Assembly: GCA_026984795.1 (NCBI GenBank)
Contig: JALSRK010000018.1
Coordinates: forward strand, 1-64,000
From: Solibacteraceae bacterium
GTDB lineage: Bacteria; Acidobacteriota; Terriglobia; Bryobacterales; Bryobacteraceae
DNA length: 64,000 bases
Direction of reading: 5' to 3'
Shown here one piece after another: positions 45,709 through 55,100 of this stretch; position 1 is the first letter of the stretch; each line of letters opens with the position of its first letter. The notes under the pieces were generated by a model. The model was not told the origin of the DNA and did not search any database. It was given only the letters and a program-made list of their open reading frames with translations. The translations under genes and the position numbers were made by a program.

Positions 45709-46967
45709 AGAGCGGGGGCGGGCATCGGGCGGCGCTTCCGGCGGCTGCAGCGCCGGCGGAGGCAGTGGGGCGAGGGGGGTTCGCGAACGCCGCGTATCTC
45801 GCCCTGGCGCGGCTGGCGGGAAGGCTCCTGGCGGCCCGTGCAGGCGTACGCACGGTGTTCGTGCGGCGGAGCCTGGCGGCCGGCGAGATCGACTTCGGCC
45901 GGAGCGATATCGACTTCGGCCTGCTGCTCGAGCCGCCGGCGCCTGGCGAGGTGGACCGCCTGGTTGCGCTCCTGCGCACATACCGTCGCTTGCGCTGCTT
46001 CCGGCCGGTAATCGGGGAATGCCTTGTCTATACCCAGGACGAATACCGGACGTACTACCTTCTCGATCCTTACCGGGCCTCGATCGACCGGCGGGCCGCC
46101 ATCCGGCTGTACGGGCCGGACGTTCCGCGGATTCGGGTCCCCGTGCCGCCCGCAGCGGCCATCCGGCGGCAAGTGCATTGGTTCGACCGGTACCTGATGA
46201 ACGCCCTCCACCGGCGCAACCGGCGGAACATGCGCAAATTCCTCCTGGAGAGCTGGAACGCGCACGCGGTGGCGGCGGAACGGTTGCGGGAGCCGTACGT
46301 GACGCGCCGGGAGACCGAGGCGGCGTGGCGCGCGAGCGAGGGCGGGCGTCTCTTCGAGGGCCGGATGGATCCGCTGAGGGCCTTCGCGGTGATTTGCGAA
46401 CTGGCCGGCCGGACGCACCGGCGGTTCCGCAAGCCCCTCGACAGGCTGCGGGAGCCCCGGATCTTCCGCGCGAGGCCGCCGCTGGGGGTCCGGGAGCGGA
46501 CCTTCGTGCTGATCCCGACGCCGGATACGCCCCTGCCGCGGCAAGCGCGGCGGGCGGACGCCTTCGTGGGGACGCCGGAGGTGCTGGATCTCTTCGTCCG
46601 GTATGCCGAGCCGTTCCTCTATCCGGCCGTCGAGCCGGTGCTGGGGGATCTCGGCGCGGAGCCGCCGCCGTGGCGGGCTTACGCGTGGGCCTGCCTGAGA
46701 CGGGCGGCGGGGCCGAAGCTGCGCGAGCCGGGTTTCGCGGGATCGCCGGTGGAAGGCGTGCTGGCGGGCATGGAACTGGTGCGGAGATCCCTGCCGAGCC
46801 TGCGGCGGAAGGAGCCGCCTCCGGCAGGGCCGCCGCCGGGCATCGCCGGCTCCCCGGGGCTCGAGGAGTACTATCGGGATCACTACCCCCGGCTGCTCGC
46901 CGAAGCTCGTGAGGCGAGTGAAGAACTGCTGGAGCTGTTGGGCGTTTCGGTTCCCGGGCAGCGCTGA
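45705..46967 (+). CDS. Nucleotidyltransferase-fold protein, partner of HprK-like kinase
   Basis: 420 residues from GTG at 45705, which overlaps the kinase stop by four bases. The nucleotidyltransferase motif is FVRRSLAAGEIDFGRSDIDF, with S...GxSDxD and a later GECLVYTQDEYRTYYLLDPY strand. The middle is helical and Arg-rich (NALHRRNRRNMRKFLLE). The C-terminus (EEYYRDHYPRLLAEAREASE) is helical. Substrate unknown. The same kinase plus nucleotidyltransferase pairing is known next to lasso-peptide genes, but no lasso precursor or cyclase is seen here. Confidence 0.65.
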   Translation: MKSGGGHRAALPAAAAPAEAVGRGGFANAAYLALARLAGRLLAARAGVRTVFVRRSLAAGEIDFGRSDIDFGLLLEPPAPGEVDRLVALLRTYRRLRCFRPVIGECLVYTQDEYRTYYLLDPYRASIDRRAAIRLYGPDVPRIRVPVPPAAAIRRQVHWFDRYLMNALHRRNRRNMRKFLLESWNAHAVAAERLREPYVTRRETEAAWRASEGGRLFEGRMDPLRAFAVICELAGRTHRRFRKPLDRLREPRIFRARPPLGVRERTFVLIPTPDTPLPRQARRADAFVGTPEVLDLFVRYAEPFLYPAVEPVLGDLGAEPPPWRAYAWACLRRAAGPKLREPGFAGSPVEGVLAGMELVRRSLPSLRRKEPPPAGPPPGIAGSPGLEEYYRDHYPRLLAEAREASEELLELLGVSVPGQR

Positions 46968-47021
46968 CCGGCCGAGGCGGGGCTGGCGGATGGGGCCGGG
47001 TTGTGGTGGAGTGGTAACGCT

Positions 47022-48542
47022 ATGCGCGCAGTTTGGATGATCGTTTCCTTCTGCCTCGCCGCGGCGCTCGTTCGCGGCGAAGACCTGCGGACGCCGAAGC
47101 CGGGGCCGGAGCCCCGGATCAACGGTCCGAAGATCTACGGCGCTCGGCCGGGGCGTCCGTTCCTCTACCGGATACCGGCCACCGGGGAGCGTCCGATGAA
47201 GTTCTCGGCGGAGGGGCTGCCGGAAGGGCTGTCGTTGGACGAGGACACGGGCATCATCCGGGGCCGGACGCCCGGCGAGCGAGGCGAGTACCGGTTGACG
47301 TTGCGGGCCGAGAACCGCCACGGGGCCGATGAGCGCGCCTTCAAAATCGTCGCCGGCGACACGCTGGCGCTGACGCCGCCGATGGGCTGGAACCACTGGT
47401 ACACGCACTACTACCGGATCACCGACGGCCACATCCGCCGGGCGGCGAAGGCGATGATCGATTCCGGCATGGCCGACTACGGCTATCAGTACGTCAACAT
47501 CGACGACTGCTGGATGGTGAAGCCCGGCTCGGACGATCCGATGATCGGCGGGCCGGCGCGCAATCCCGACGGCACGATCCGCCCGAACCGCCACTTCCCG
47601 GACATGAAGGCGCTTACCGCCTACATCCACTCCCTGGGGCTGAAGACCGGCATCTACACTTCCCCGGGTCCGCTTACCTGCCAGCGGTACGAGGGGGCGT
47701 GGCGGCACGAGGAGATCGACGCGCGCACCTTCGCCGAATGGGGCTTCGATTTCCTGAAGTACGACTGGTGCTCCTACGGCCGGGTGAAGAAGCCCGAGAC
47801 GCTCGCCGACCACCAGGAGCCCTACCGGAAGATGGGGGCGATCCTGGCCCGGCTGGACCGCGACATCGTCTTCAACCTGTGCCAGTACGGCCGAGCCGAG
47901 GTCTGGAAATGGGGCCGCGAGGTGGGCGGCAACTGCTGGCGCACCACGGGCGACCTGGGGCTGGCCCAGGGCGACCGGCTTCCGGGTTTCTACCACATCG
48001 GTTTGCGGAACGCGCGGCTCTGGGAGTACGCGGGGCCGGGGGGCTGGAACGATCCGGACTACATCCTGATCGGCTACTACGGCGAGGCCCGGGGAATGAA
48101 GGAACCCCGGAAGACGCCGCTGACGGCGGCCGAGCAGTACAGCTACATGTCGATGTGGGCGCTGATGGCGGCTCCGCTGTTCTTCTCCGGCGACATGGAG
48201 CGGTTGGACGAGTTCACCCTGAACGTTCTGTGCAACGCCGAGGTGATCGAGGTGAACCAGGACGCGCTGGGCAAGCAGGCGCGGATCGTGCGGGAGAGCG
48301 GCGACGAGCTGATCCTGGCCAAGCCGCTCGAGGACGGCTCGCTGGCGGTGGGGCTGTTCAATCTGTCCGAGGGGGAGCGGGAAATCCGCGTCTCCTGGGA
48401 GGAGCTCGGGCTGAGCGGGCCGCAGGCGGCGCGGGACCTGTGGCGGCAGCGCGACCTGGGGCAGGTGCGGGGTTCCTACGCGGCGACGTTGCCGCGGCAC
48501 GACGTGGCGCTGGTGCGGTTGAGGCCGGCGAAGAGCGAGTGA
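47022..48542 (+). CDS. Secreted GH27-type alpha-galactosidase
   Basis: 506 residues from the ATG at 47022. The signal peptide is MRAVWMIVSFCLAAALVRG. Residues ~25-110 are an Ig-like putative-binding domain (FSAEGLPEGLSLDEDTGIIR, GRTPGERGEYRL). The GH27 barrel begins TPPMGWNHWYTHYY, with DYGYQYVNIDDCWM and FLKYDWCSYG (the nucleophile Asp in YDWC) and GGWNDPDYILIGY. A C-terminal beta domain closes it. It would release terminal alpha-galactose, or a related sugar, outside the inner membrane. Its stop is the first half of a palindrome. Confidence 0.88.
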   Translation: MRAVWMIVSFCLAAALVRGEDLRTPKPGPEPRINGPKIYGARPGRPFLYRIPATGERPMKFSAEGLPEGLSLDEDTGIIRGRTPGERGEYRLTLRAENRHGADERAFKIVAGDTLALTPPMGWNHWYTHYYRITDGHIRRAAKAMIDSGMADYGYQYVNIDDCWMVKPGSDDPMIGGPARNPDGTIRPNRHFPDMKALTAYIHSLGLKTGIYTSPGPLTCQRYEGAWRHEEIDARTFAEWGFDFLKYDWCSYGRVKKPETLADHQEPYRKMGAILARLDRDIVFNLCQYGRAEVWKWGREVGGNCWRTTGDLGLAQGDRLPGFYHIGLRNARLWEYAGPGGWNDPDYILIGYYGEARGMKEPRKTPLTAAEQYSYMSMWALMAAPLFFSGDMERLDEFTLNVLCNAEVIEVNQDALGKQARIVRESGDELILAKPLEDGSLAVGLFNLSEGEREIRVSWEELGLSGPQAARDLWRQRDLGQVRGSYAATLPRHDVALVRLRPAKSE

Positions 48543-48566
48543 GCGCTCCGTGACACGGAGCGCTCA
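48540..48566. terminator. 27-base perfect palindrome holding both convergent stop codons
   Basis: TGAGCGCTCCGTG (48540-48552), a central A, then CACGGAGCGCTCA (48554-48566). The first three bases are the TGA of the galactosidase. The last three, read on the - strand, are the TGA of the phzF-like gene. It is the only sequence between the two genes, so it is very probably a bidirectional terminator hairpin. No long T-run is present on either side. Confidence 0.7.
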
Positions 48567-49340
48567 GACGTAGATCGTGCCTTCGAGATAGAGCACGGCC
48601 TGGCCGGCGATGGTGACGCGCTCGCCGTGGTCCTCGCAGTGCAGCTCGCCGCCGCGAGGCGAGACCTGGCGGGCCTCGAACCACCACTTGCCCTGGCGGA
48701 GGGTCCAGAAGGGGATCAGGGTGCAGTGGGCCGAGCCGGTGACGGGGTCTTCATCGACGCCCCAGGCGGGAGCGAAGAAGCGGGAGACGAAGTCCGCCTC
48801 GTCGCCGGGAGCGGTGACGATGACGCCGTCGTCGATGCGCGCCAAGGCGCGGAAGTCGGGATCGAGAGCGCGGATCTCCTGTTCGCTGCCGTAGACGACC
48901 AGGTAGTATTGGCCGCGGAGGACTTCCAGCGGCTCGCCGCCGAGGGCTTCCAGCAGGCCCGGGGGCGGCTCGCAGAACTTCGGCGGCCGGGAGGGGAAGT
49001 CCATCGAGAGGCGGCCGCCGTCGCGGGTGACGGTGAGGACGCCGCTGCGGGTGTCGAAGACGACTTCCTGGGCGCCCTGGCCGAGGCGCTCGAGAGTGAC
49101 GTAAGCGGCGGCGAGGGTGGCGTGGCCGCAGAGATCGACTTCGCGGCGCGGGGTGAACCACCGTAGAGAATAGTGCTCGCCGTTGGGGATGAAGAAGGCG
49201 GTTTCCGAGAGGTTGTTCTCGGCGGCGATGGCCTGCAAGGTTTCGTCGGGCAGCCATTCCTCCAGGGGGCAGACGGCGGCGGGGTTTCCTTTGAAGAGCT
49301 TCGAGGTGAAGGCGTCCACCTGGTAGAGGGGGATCTGCAT
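48564..49340 (-). CDS. PhzF-family isomerase/epimerase-like protein
   Basis: 258 residues starting MQIPLYQVDAFTSKLFKGNP, with AAENNLSETAFFIP (the catalytic Glu46 of the family in SETAFF), RWFTPRREVDLCGHATLAAA, and the second-half GVDEDPVTGSAHCTLIPFW. This is the two-lobed PhzF fold. Characterised members isomerise dihydro-hydroxyanthranilate, but most, including this lone gene, have no known substrate. The frame stays open upstream across the receptor gene on the other strand; that is antisense and was trimmed at the ATG at 49340. Confidence 0.9.
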   Translation of the reverse strand: MQIPLYQVDAFTSKLFKGNPAAVCPLEEWLPDETLQAIAAENNLSETAFFIPNGEHYSLRWFTPRREVDLCGHATLAAAYVTLERLGQGAQEVVFDTRSGVLTVTRDGGRLSMDFPSRPPKFCEPPPGLLEALGGEPLEVLRGQYYLVVYGSEQEIRALDPDFRALARIDDGVIVTAPGDEADFVSRFFAPAWGVDEDPVTGSAHCTLIPFWTLRQGKWWFEARQVSPRGGELHCEDHGERVTIAGQAVLYLEGTIYV

Positions 49341-49445
49341 CCCTACCAGTTTAGATCCAGGGGGTGCGAAGCGGCCCGGATCGGAAGCGGCGGATTCGGG
49401 CGGCGGGCGGCGCCCTTTCAGGGAACCTTCAGGGATGCGGCGTAG

Positions 49446-49486
49446 CATCGGAGGCGAGGAGGTCGGAATCCGATGCGCCTCCGATG
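49446..49486 (+). promoter_or_regulatory. Hairpin enclosing the ribosome binding site of the receptor gene
   Basis: CATCGGAGGCG (49446-49456) and CGCCTCCGATG (49476-49486) are perfectly complementary, 11 base pairs. The 19-base loop (49457-49475) contains AGGAGG and ends with the ATG at 49473-49475. The right arm is codons 2-5 of the gene. If it forms in the mRNA, it would present or hide the start site and could regulate translation. Confidence 0.5.
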
Positions 49487-52037
49487 GGCGGTGTTGGCGA
49501 CGTTGACGGCCGTGGCTCTGGCCGGGGGCCGGCCGGGGACGGCCGGCGGCGCGGTGGTTTCCGGGGTAGTGCTGGATCCGAGCGAGGCTTCCGTACCGGG
49601 AGCCGAGGTGGCGCTGCTCGGCCCGGACGGGGCTGTGATCCAGACGGTTTCCACCGGCTCGGCCGGCGGGTTCCGGTTCGAAGGGGTGGCGCCGGGCTCT
49701 TACCGGCTGAAGGTCACGAAGGAGGGCTTCCGGATCTTCACTGCGCCGGTGGAGGCGCGTCGGGAGGGCGCCGAACCGCTGCGGATCGTGTTGCAGATCG
49801 CCCAGGGGCGCGAGCAGGTGACGGTGGCCGGGCGGGCCGAGCGCGTCAGCACCGAACCTTCCCAGAACGTGGACGTGGTGCGGCTGGACCGGCGGATGCT
49901 GACTTCGCTGCCGATCCTCGACAACGACGTCGTGGGCGCGGCGGCGGAGTTCGTCGATACCGGCATGGTGGGCAGCGGGGGAGTGACGCTGGTGGTGGAC
50001 GGGATGGAGACCTCCCGGGTGGGTGTGACGGCTTCGGCGATCCAGGAGATCCGGATCAACAAGAACCCGTACTCGGCGGAGTTCCGGCGCCCCGGACGGG
50101 GACGGATCGAGGTGATCACGAAGCCGGCCGTTCCGCAGTTTCACGGAGCATTCAACTTCCTGTTCCGCGACGGCCACCTGGATGCGAGGAACGCCTTCGC
50201 CGCCGAGAAGCCGCAGGAACAGCGCCGCATCTACGAGGGCCATCTGACGGGGCCGGTGGGAAAGAGCCGGAAGACGTCCTTCCTCATCAGCGGAGAGCGG
50301 CGGGAAGACAACCTGCAGTCGGTCGTCTACGCGCTGACGCCTTCCGGCGAAGTACGGGAGAACGTGCCGGCGCCCCGGCGCGGCGCCGAGTTTTCGGGGA
50401 AGATCACCCGGGCGCTGCGCGGCGGGCGGACGCTGTCGTTCCGCTACGAGTTCGAGGACGAGTCGGCCCGGTCGCGCGGGGCGGGTGGGTTCGTGCTTCC
50501 CGAAGCGGCGTACGACTGGACGAACCGGGAGAACCACATCTACTTCAACTACATGACGCCGGTGGGCAAGAACGCCGTCAGCCAGTTCTACTTTCGCGGC
50601 GGCCGGCACGACGGCCACACCCGGAGCCGCCAGCCGGGGGTGCGGAAGATCGTGGTGCTGGACGCGTTCACCGGCGGGGGCGCGCAGGCGGAGGCGCGGT
50701 CCACGGAGAACCATTTCGAGCTGAGCGAGGTGGTCTTCTGGAACCGCGGCAAGCACGCGGTGAAAGCCGGCCTGATCGTGGACGATGTCAGCCGGAGGGG
50801 GCAGAACGACCAGCGCAACACGGACGGTACCTTTTACTTTTCGTCCCTGGACGACTACACGGCGGGGCGGCCGTACTCGTTCACCCAGCAGCGGGGCGAG
50901 GGTCATCTGGCGATCTGGCAGAAAGAGCTGGCGCTGTTCTTCCAGGACGACATCCGGCTGCGGCCGGGCCTGGCGGTCGGTGTGGGCGTGCGGTGGGACT
51001 TCGAGAACTTCACGCCGGACTACGACAATTTCTCGCCGCGCCTCTCGATCGCCTACGGGTTGGGCAAGCAGCGCAAGACGGTGCTGCGGGCCGGCGCCGG
51101 CTACTTCTATGACCGGGTGGGGTGGCGCTCGGCGGCGGACACGGTGAAGTACGACGGGCAGCGGCTGCAGCAGATCGTGATCACGGATCCCGGCTATCCC
51201 GACCCGTTCGCGGGCGGGGGCATGCTTACGGTGCTGCCGAGCAACGTAGTGCGCTTCGCGCCGGACCTGAGCTCGGCCTACATCCTGACCTTCAGCGGGG
51301 GCGTCGAGCGCCAGCTTTGGCGCTCGGCGACGGTGAGCGTCAACTACGTAGGCTCCCGCGGGGTGAAGCTGTTCCGCTCGCGGGACTTGAACGCGCCGCT
51401 GCCGCCTTCCTTCGAGCGGCCGGACCCGTCGATCGCCATCTTGCGGCAGATCGAATCCTCGGGGCGGCTGAAGAGCAACTTCCTGGAGATTGCGATGCGG
51501 GGGAAGCTCTTCCGGTGGTTCGACGGGATCGTCCGTTACCGGACCGGAGAGACGTGGAACGACACGTCGGGGGTGAGGTCGTTGCCGGCCAACAGTCTGG
51601 ACCTGAGCGGCGAGTGGGCGCGGGCGGACTATGACGAGCGGCACCGCTTCGAGGTGGCAGGCAGCTTCGAGCCGGCGAAGCTGTTCCGGCTGGGGGTGAT
51701 CCTGCGGATGCACACGGGGCGTCCGTACACGCTGACGACGGGGCGGGACGACAATCGGGACGGTCTGGCGATCGACCGGCCGCCGGGCGTGCCCCGGAAC
51801 AGCCTGGAAGGCCCGGGTTATGCGCGGCTCGATCTGCGCTGGGCGAAGGAGTTCCCTGTGGGCCGAAGCGACGAGGAGCACAAGCGGGTCCTGGCGGTGG
51901 GGGTGGACGCGTTCAACGTGTTGAACCGGGTGAACGTGACGCGGGTGGTGGGCAACCAGAGCTCGCCGTTCTTCGGGCAGCCGGTCAGGGCGGCCGCGGC
52001 CCGGCGGCTGCAGATGTTTCTGAGCTTCCGGTTCTGA
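49473..52037 (+). CDS. Oar-like outer-membrane receptor with carboxypeptidase-regulatory domain
   Basis: 854 residues. After a signal peptide (MRLRWAVLATLTAVALAGG) a carboxypeptidase-regulatory-like domain follows: SGVVLDPSEASVPGAEVALL, then SAGGFRFEGVAPGSYRLKVT. A plug-like domain has MVGSGGVTLVVDGMETSRVG and AIQEIRINKNPYSAEFRRPG. The rest is a long beta-barrel ending RRLQMFLSFRF, with a terminal Phe. It is shorter and more diverged than the two receptors at 52-59 kb. It probably transports or binds a glycan or peptide; no SusD-like partner is nearby. AGGAGG precedes the ATG by 8 bases. Confidence 0.85.
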   Translation: MRLRWAVLATLTAVALAGGRPGTAGGAVVSGVVLDPSEASVPGAEVALLGPDGAVIQTVSTGSAGGFRFEGVAPGSYRLKVTKEGFRIFTAPVEARREGAEPLRIVLQIAQGREQVTVAGRAERVSTEPSQNVDVVRLDRRMLTSLPILDNDVVGAAAEFVDTGMVGSGGVTLVVDGMETSRVGVTASAIQEIRINKNPYSAEFRRPGRGRIEVITKPAVPQFHGAFNFLFRDGHLDARNAFAAEKPQEQRRIYEGHLTGPVGKSRKTSFLISGERREDNLQSVVYALTPSGEVRENVPAPRRGAEFSGKITRALRGGRTLSFRYEFEDESARSRGAGGFVLPEAAYDWTNRENHIYFNYMTPVGKNAVSQFYFRGGRHDGHTRSRQPGVRKIVVLDAFTGGGAQAEARSTENHFELSEVVFWNRGKHAVKAGLIVDDVSRRGQNDQRNTDGTFYFSSLDDYTAGRPYSFTQQRGEGHLAIWQKELALFFQDDIRLRPGLAVGVGVRWDFENFTPDYDNFSPRLSIAYGLGKQRKTVLRAGAGYFYDRVGWRSAADTVKYDGQRLQQIVITDPGYPDPFAGGGMLTVLPSNVVRFAPDLSSAYILTFSGGVERQLWRSATVSVNYVGSRGVKLFRSRDLNAPLPPSFERPDPSIAILRQIESSGRLKSNFLEIAMRGKLFRWFDGIVRYRTGETWNDTSGVRSLPANSLDLSGEWARADYDERHRFEVAGSFEPAKLFRLGVILRMHTGRPYTLTTGRDDNRDGLAIDRPPGVPRNSLEGPGYARLDLRWAKEFPVGRSDEEHKRVLAVGVDAFNVLNRVNVTRVVGNQSSPFFGQPVRAAAARRLQMFLSFRF

Positions 52038-52072
52038 GAGGGGCGCCCGGCAGAGCTGGACAAGGAAGGAGA

Positions 52073-52096
52073 CGCCCGGGACCGAAGCCCCGGGCG
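52073..52096. terminator. Hairpin between convergent receptor genes
   Basis: CGCCCGGG (52073-52080) pairs with CCCGGGCG (52089-52096) over an eight-base loop, in the 94-base gap between two convergent receptor genes. A second GGGCGCCCGG lies at 52041-52050 and could compete for pairing. No T-run follows. Position favours a bidirectional terminator. Confidence 0.5.
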
Positions 52097-52131
52097 CCGT
52101 GAAGCGGCCGCTCAGCCGGCGGATGCGCTTC

Positions 52132-55100
52132 TTACCAGATCAGCTTGAGGCCGAACTGGAGGTTGCGGGGCGTGCCGGCGCTGGTGATTTGCCCGAAGGT
52201 GTTCGTGCCGAACGCGTTGCCCGCCTGTCCGAAGCGCGGCGTGTTGGTGAAGTGGAAGGCTTCGAAACGGAACTGCAAACGCAGGCGCTCGTAGATCTGG
52301 AAGTACTTGAGCAATGAGAAGTCCCAATTGAAGAAGCTGCGCTGCCGCATGGTGTTGCGGCCGAGGGTTCCGATGTGGAAGTCCTCCTGGCGGCTGAAGA
52401 CGCTGGTATCGAAGTCCTGCTGTAGTGTGCGCTTGACGGCGTAGGGGTCGCCGTTGACGTTGGGACGGTTCACGACGCCGTGCGAACCGGTGTTGGCCGG
52501 GTTGCCGGAGATCGTGACGCTGTACGGGCGGCCGCTCGACCAGACGACGATGGAGCCGACAGTCCACCCGCCGACGACCGCGTTCCACGCACTGTGCATG
52601 TTGGCGCCGAAACGGCGGTTGCGGCCGAAGGGGAGGTCGTAGAGACCGCTGACAACGAAGCGGTGGGGGATGTCCTGATTGTCCACCGAGCGCTCGATCC
52701 GGAGGTTCCGGATGTCCTGGAAGCCGCATCCGGAAGTGTTGCCGGCGGCGGCGTTGCCGCAAGTGTCGCCGATCGACTTGGACCAGGTGTAGGAACCGAG
52801 CAGCGTAAAGCCGGCGGAGAAGCGCTTCTCGATCTTGGTGACCAGGGCGTGGTAGAGAGAGTTGCCATCCTGGTTATAGAAGATGACCTCTCCGAGCGGC
52901 GAAGTGACGATGCCGGTGCCGGGGATCTCGGCGCTCTTGTAGCGGCGCTTGGCGTTGATGTTGCCGGGGCCGGGGGGCGAGAAATTACCGTCGTAGCGGC
53001 GCAGCAGGTGGACGCCGTGGGAGCCGGAGTAGCCGATTTCGAACATCCAGTCCTTGCCCAGTTCGCGCTGGATGTTGAAGTTCCACTGCTGGGCGCTGGC
53101 GAGTTCGGGGTGGCGGTTGTAGGAGGAGAAGGTCAGTCCGGTGGCGTTTTCGAGTTCGAGGGAGCCTTCCGGCGGCCCGTCTTTGAGGATAACGGCGGGC
53201 GTCTTCGGGCTGGAGCGCAGGTTGACGCCGAAGGCATTCGGCGGGTTGCCGATGAGGTACTGGGCGTCGCCGTAAGGCTCCATGTAGGAGTAGAAGATCC
53301 CGTAGCCGGCGCGGAGGACGGTCTTGTCATTGAGCTTGTAGGCGATGCCGAAGCGGGGCATGAAGTTGTTCTTGTCGAGGGCGTACATGGCGCGGTCGAA
53401 GTAGCTATCGCCTTCCGACCCGGCGAAGATGAGCCGGGGGTTGTTCGGGTCGGTGGTGATGTCGAAGATGCCCATCCGGTCGCGGACGTCCACCCAGGGC
53501 AGCAACAGCTCGTAGCGGAGGCCGAGGTTCAAGGTGAGCCGGGGCGTGACCTTCCAGTCGTCCTGGATGAAGAAGCCGTGGAGCCACTGCCGGAGCTGGA
53601 CCTGGATACGGGTCTGCCAGCGGTACTGGCTGGCCCAGCCGAGCATCATGTCGGCCATGCCGTCCTTGGTGAAGCGGCTGTTGAAGCTGTAGGTGCCGAC
53701 TTCGTGGCGGATGTTGAAGATGTTGTTCTGCGAGCGGAGGATGCTGCCGCCGAACTTGATGGTGTGGCGGCCCCTGGTCCAGGTGACGTCGCCGACGAGC
53801 TGGCGGTTCTGTGAGTCGCGGTCCACCGGATTGAAGGGGCCCATGCCGACGTTGGTGTAGCCGGTGATGCTCATGATGGACTGGCTGCCGGGGATGTTGC
53901 GGTTGCCGCCGGGAATGCCGTAGGCGTCGTTCAGGCTGACGACGCCGAGTTGTTCGGCGAGGGCCTTGGCGGCGGCGACGTTGTCGCGTTTGAAGAGGCC
54001 GAAGTTCCAGACGCCGCGGATGGACATGATCACGTTGGGCGACCAGATGTGGTTCCAGCCGGCGCCGGTGTTGACGCCCTGGACCAACTGGTCGTTGCCG
54101 CCGCCGAAGGCCGGGGGCGGCAGGGTGAGGGCCTGCGGGCGGACGAAGTCGTGCCAGCTATAGCGCCAGAAGACGTTGTCCTTGCTCGAGAGGTTGACGT
54201 CGGCGCGAACGTCCCAGCGTTTGACGTCCTCGGTGCGCGGCGACTGGTTGACGAAGTTGGCCGAGACATCGGGTTTCTGCGGCGTGGGATAGAGGTTGAT
54301 CAGGGTCTGGGCGACGGGATCGATGCGGTCCTGGGGGATGAGGTTGCCGGGGAAGGGGTCCCCGGTGGTCGGGTCGATGATCGCCTTTCCTTTCTGGGTG
54401 AGCAGATCCGAGAAGTCGCCCGAACGCATCCCAACGGTGGGGATGGTGCTGGTGGCGGTGCGGGATTCGCGGATGTCGGTCCACTCGGCGTCGGCGAACC
54501 AGAAGATCTTGTTGCGGCCGTCGACGAGTTTCGGGATGTAGAGCGGCCCGCCGACGGACCAGCCGTACTGGTTGCGTTTGAAGGGCGGTTTAGGCCTGTC
54601 GGCCGGGTCGAAGAAGTTCTTGGCGTCGAGCTTCTCGTTGCGGAGGAACTCGAAGGCGGTGCCGTGGAGTTCGTTGGTGCCGGACTTGGTGGTGACGTTG
54701 ACCACGCCGCCCATGGCCCGGCCGTACTCGGCGGCGTAGGCGTTGGTCTGGACCTTGAACTCCTGGATGGCGTCGATGGAGGGCTGGACCATCTCGCTGC
54801 GGCGCTGGGCGCCGGCCAGCTCGGCGCCGTTGTTGTCCACGCCGTCGAGCAGGAAGTTGTTCTGGGTGGTGCGCTGCCCGCCGACGCTGAAACCGCCGTA
54901 GCGGCCGCCGACCGGCTGCACGGTGCCGGCCGAAAGCAGGGCGAGCTCGTTGTAGTTGCGCCCGTTGAGGGGCATCTCGACGATGCGCTGGTGGTCGATG
55001 ACCTGGCCGCGGCTGGCGTCCACCGTGTTGAGCAGGATGGCGTCGGCGGTCACCTCGATTTGCTCGGTCACCTCGCCGATCTCCATGGTGAAGTTGATCT

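Noticed and set aside
45630-48500. 956-codon open frame on the - strand across the kinase, nucleotidyltransferase and galactosidase genes
   Set aside because: It spans three recognisable + strand genes and is Arg/Pro/Gln-rich without domains; antisense artefact.
49341-51881. Upstream extension of the PhzF-family gene on the - strand (to 1105 codons)
   Set aside because: The extension is antisense to the receptor gene and lacks family similarity. MQIPLYQVDAF at 49340 is the proper start.
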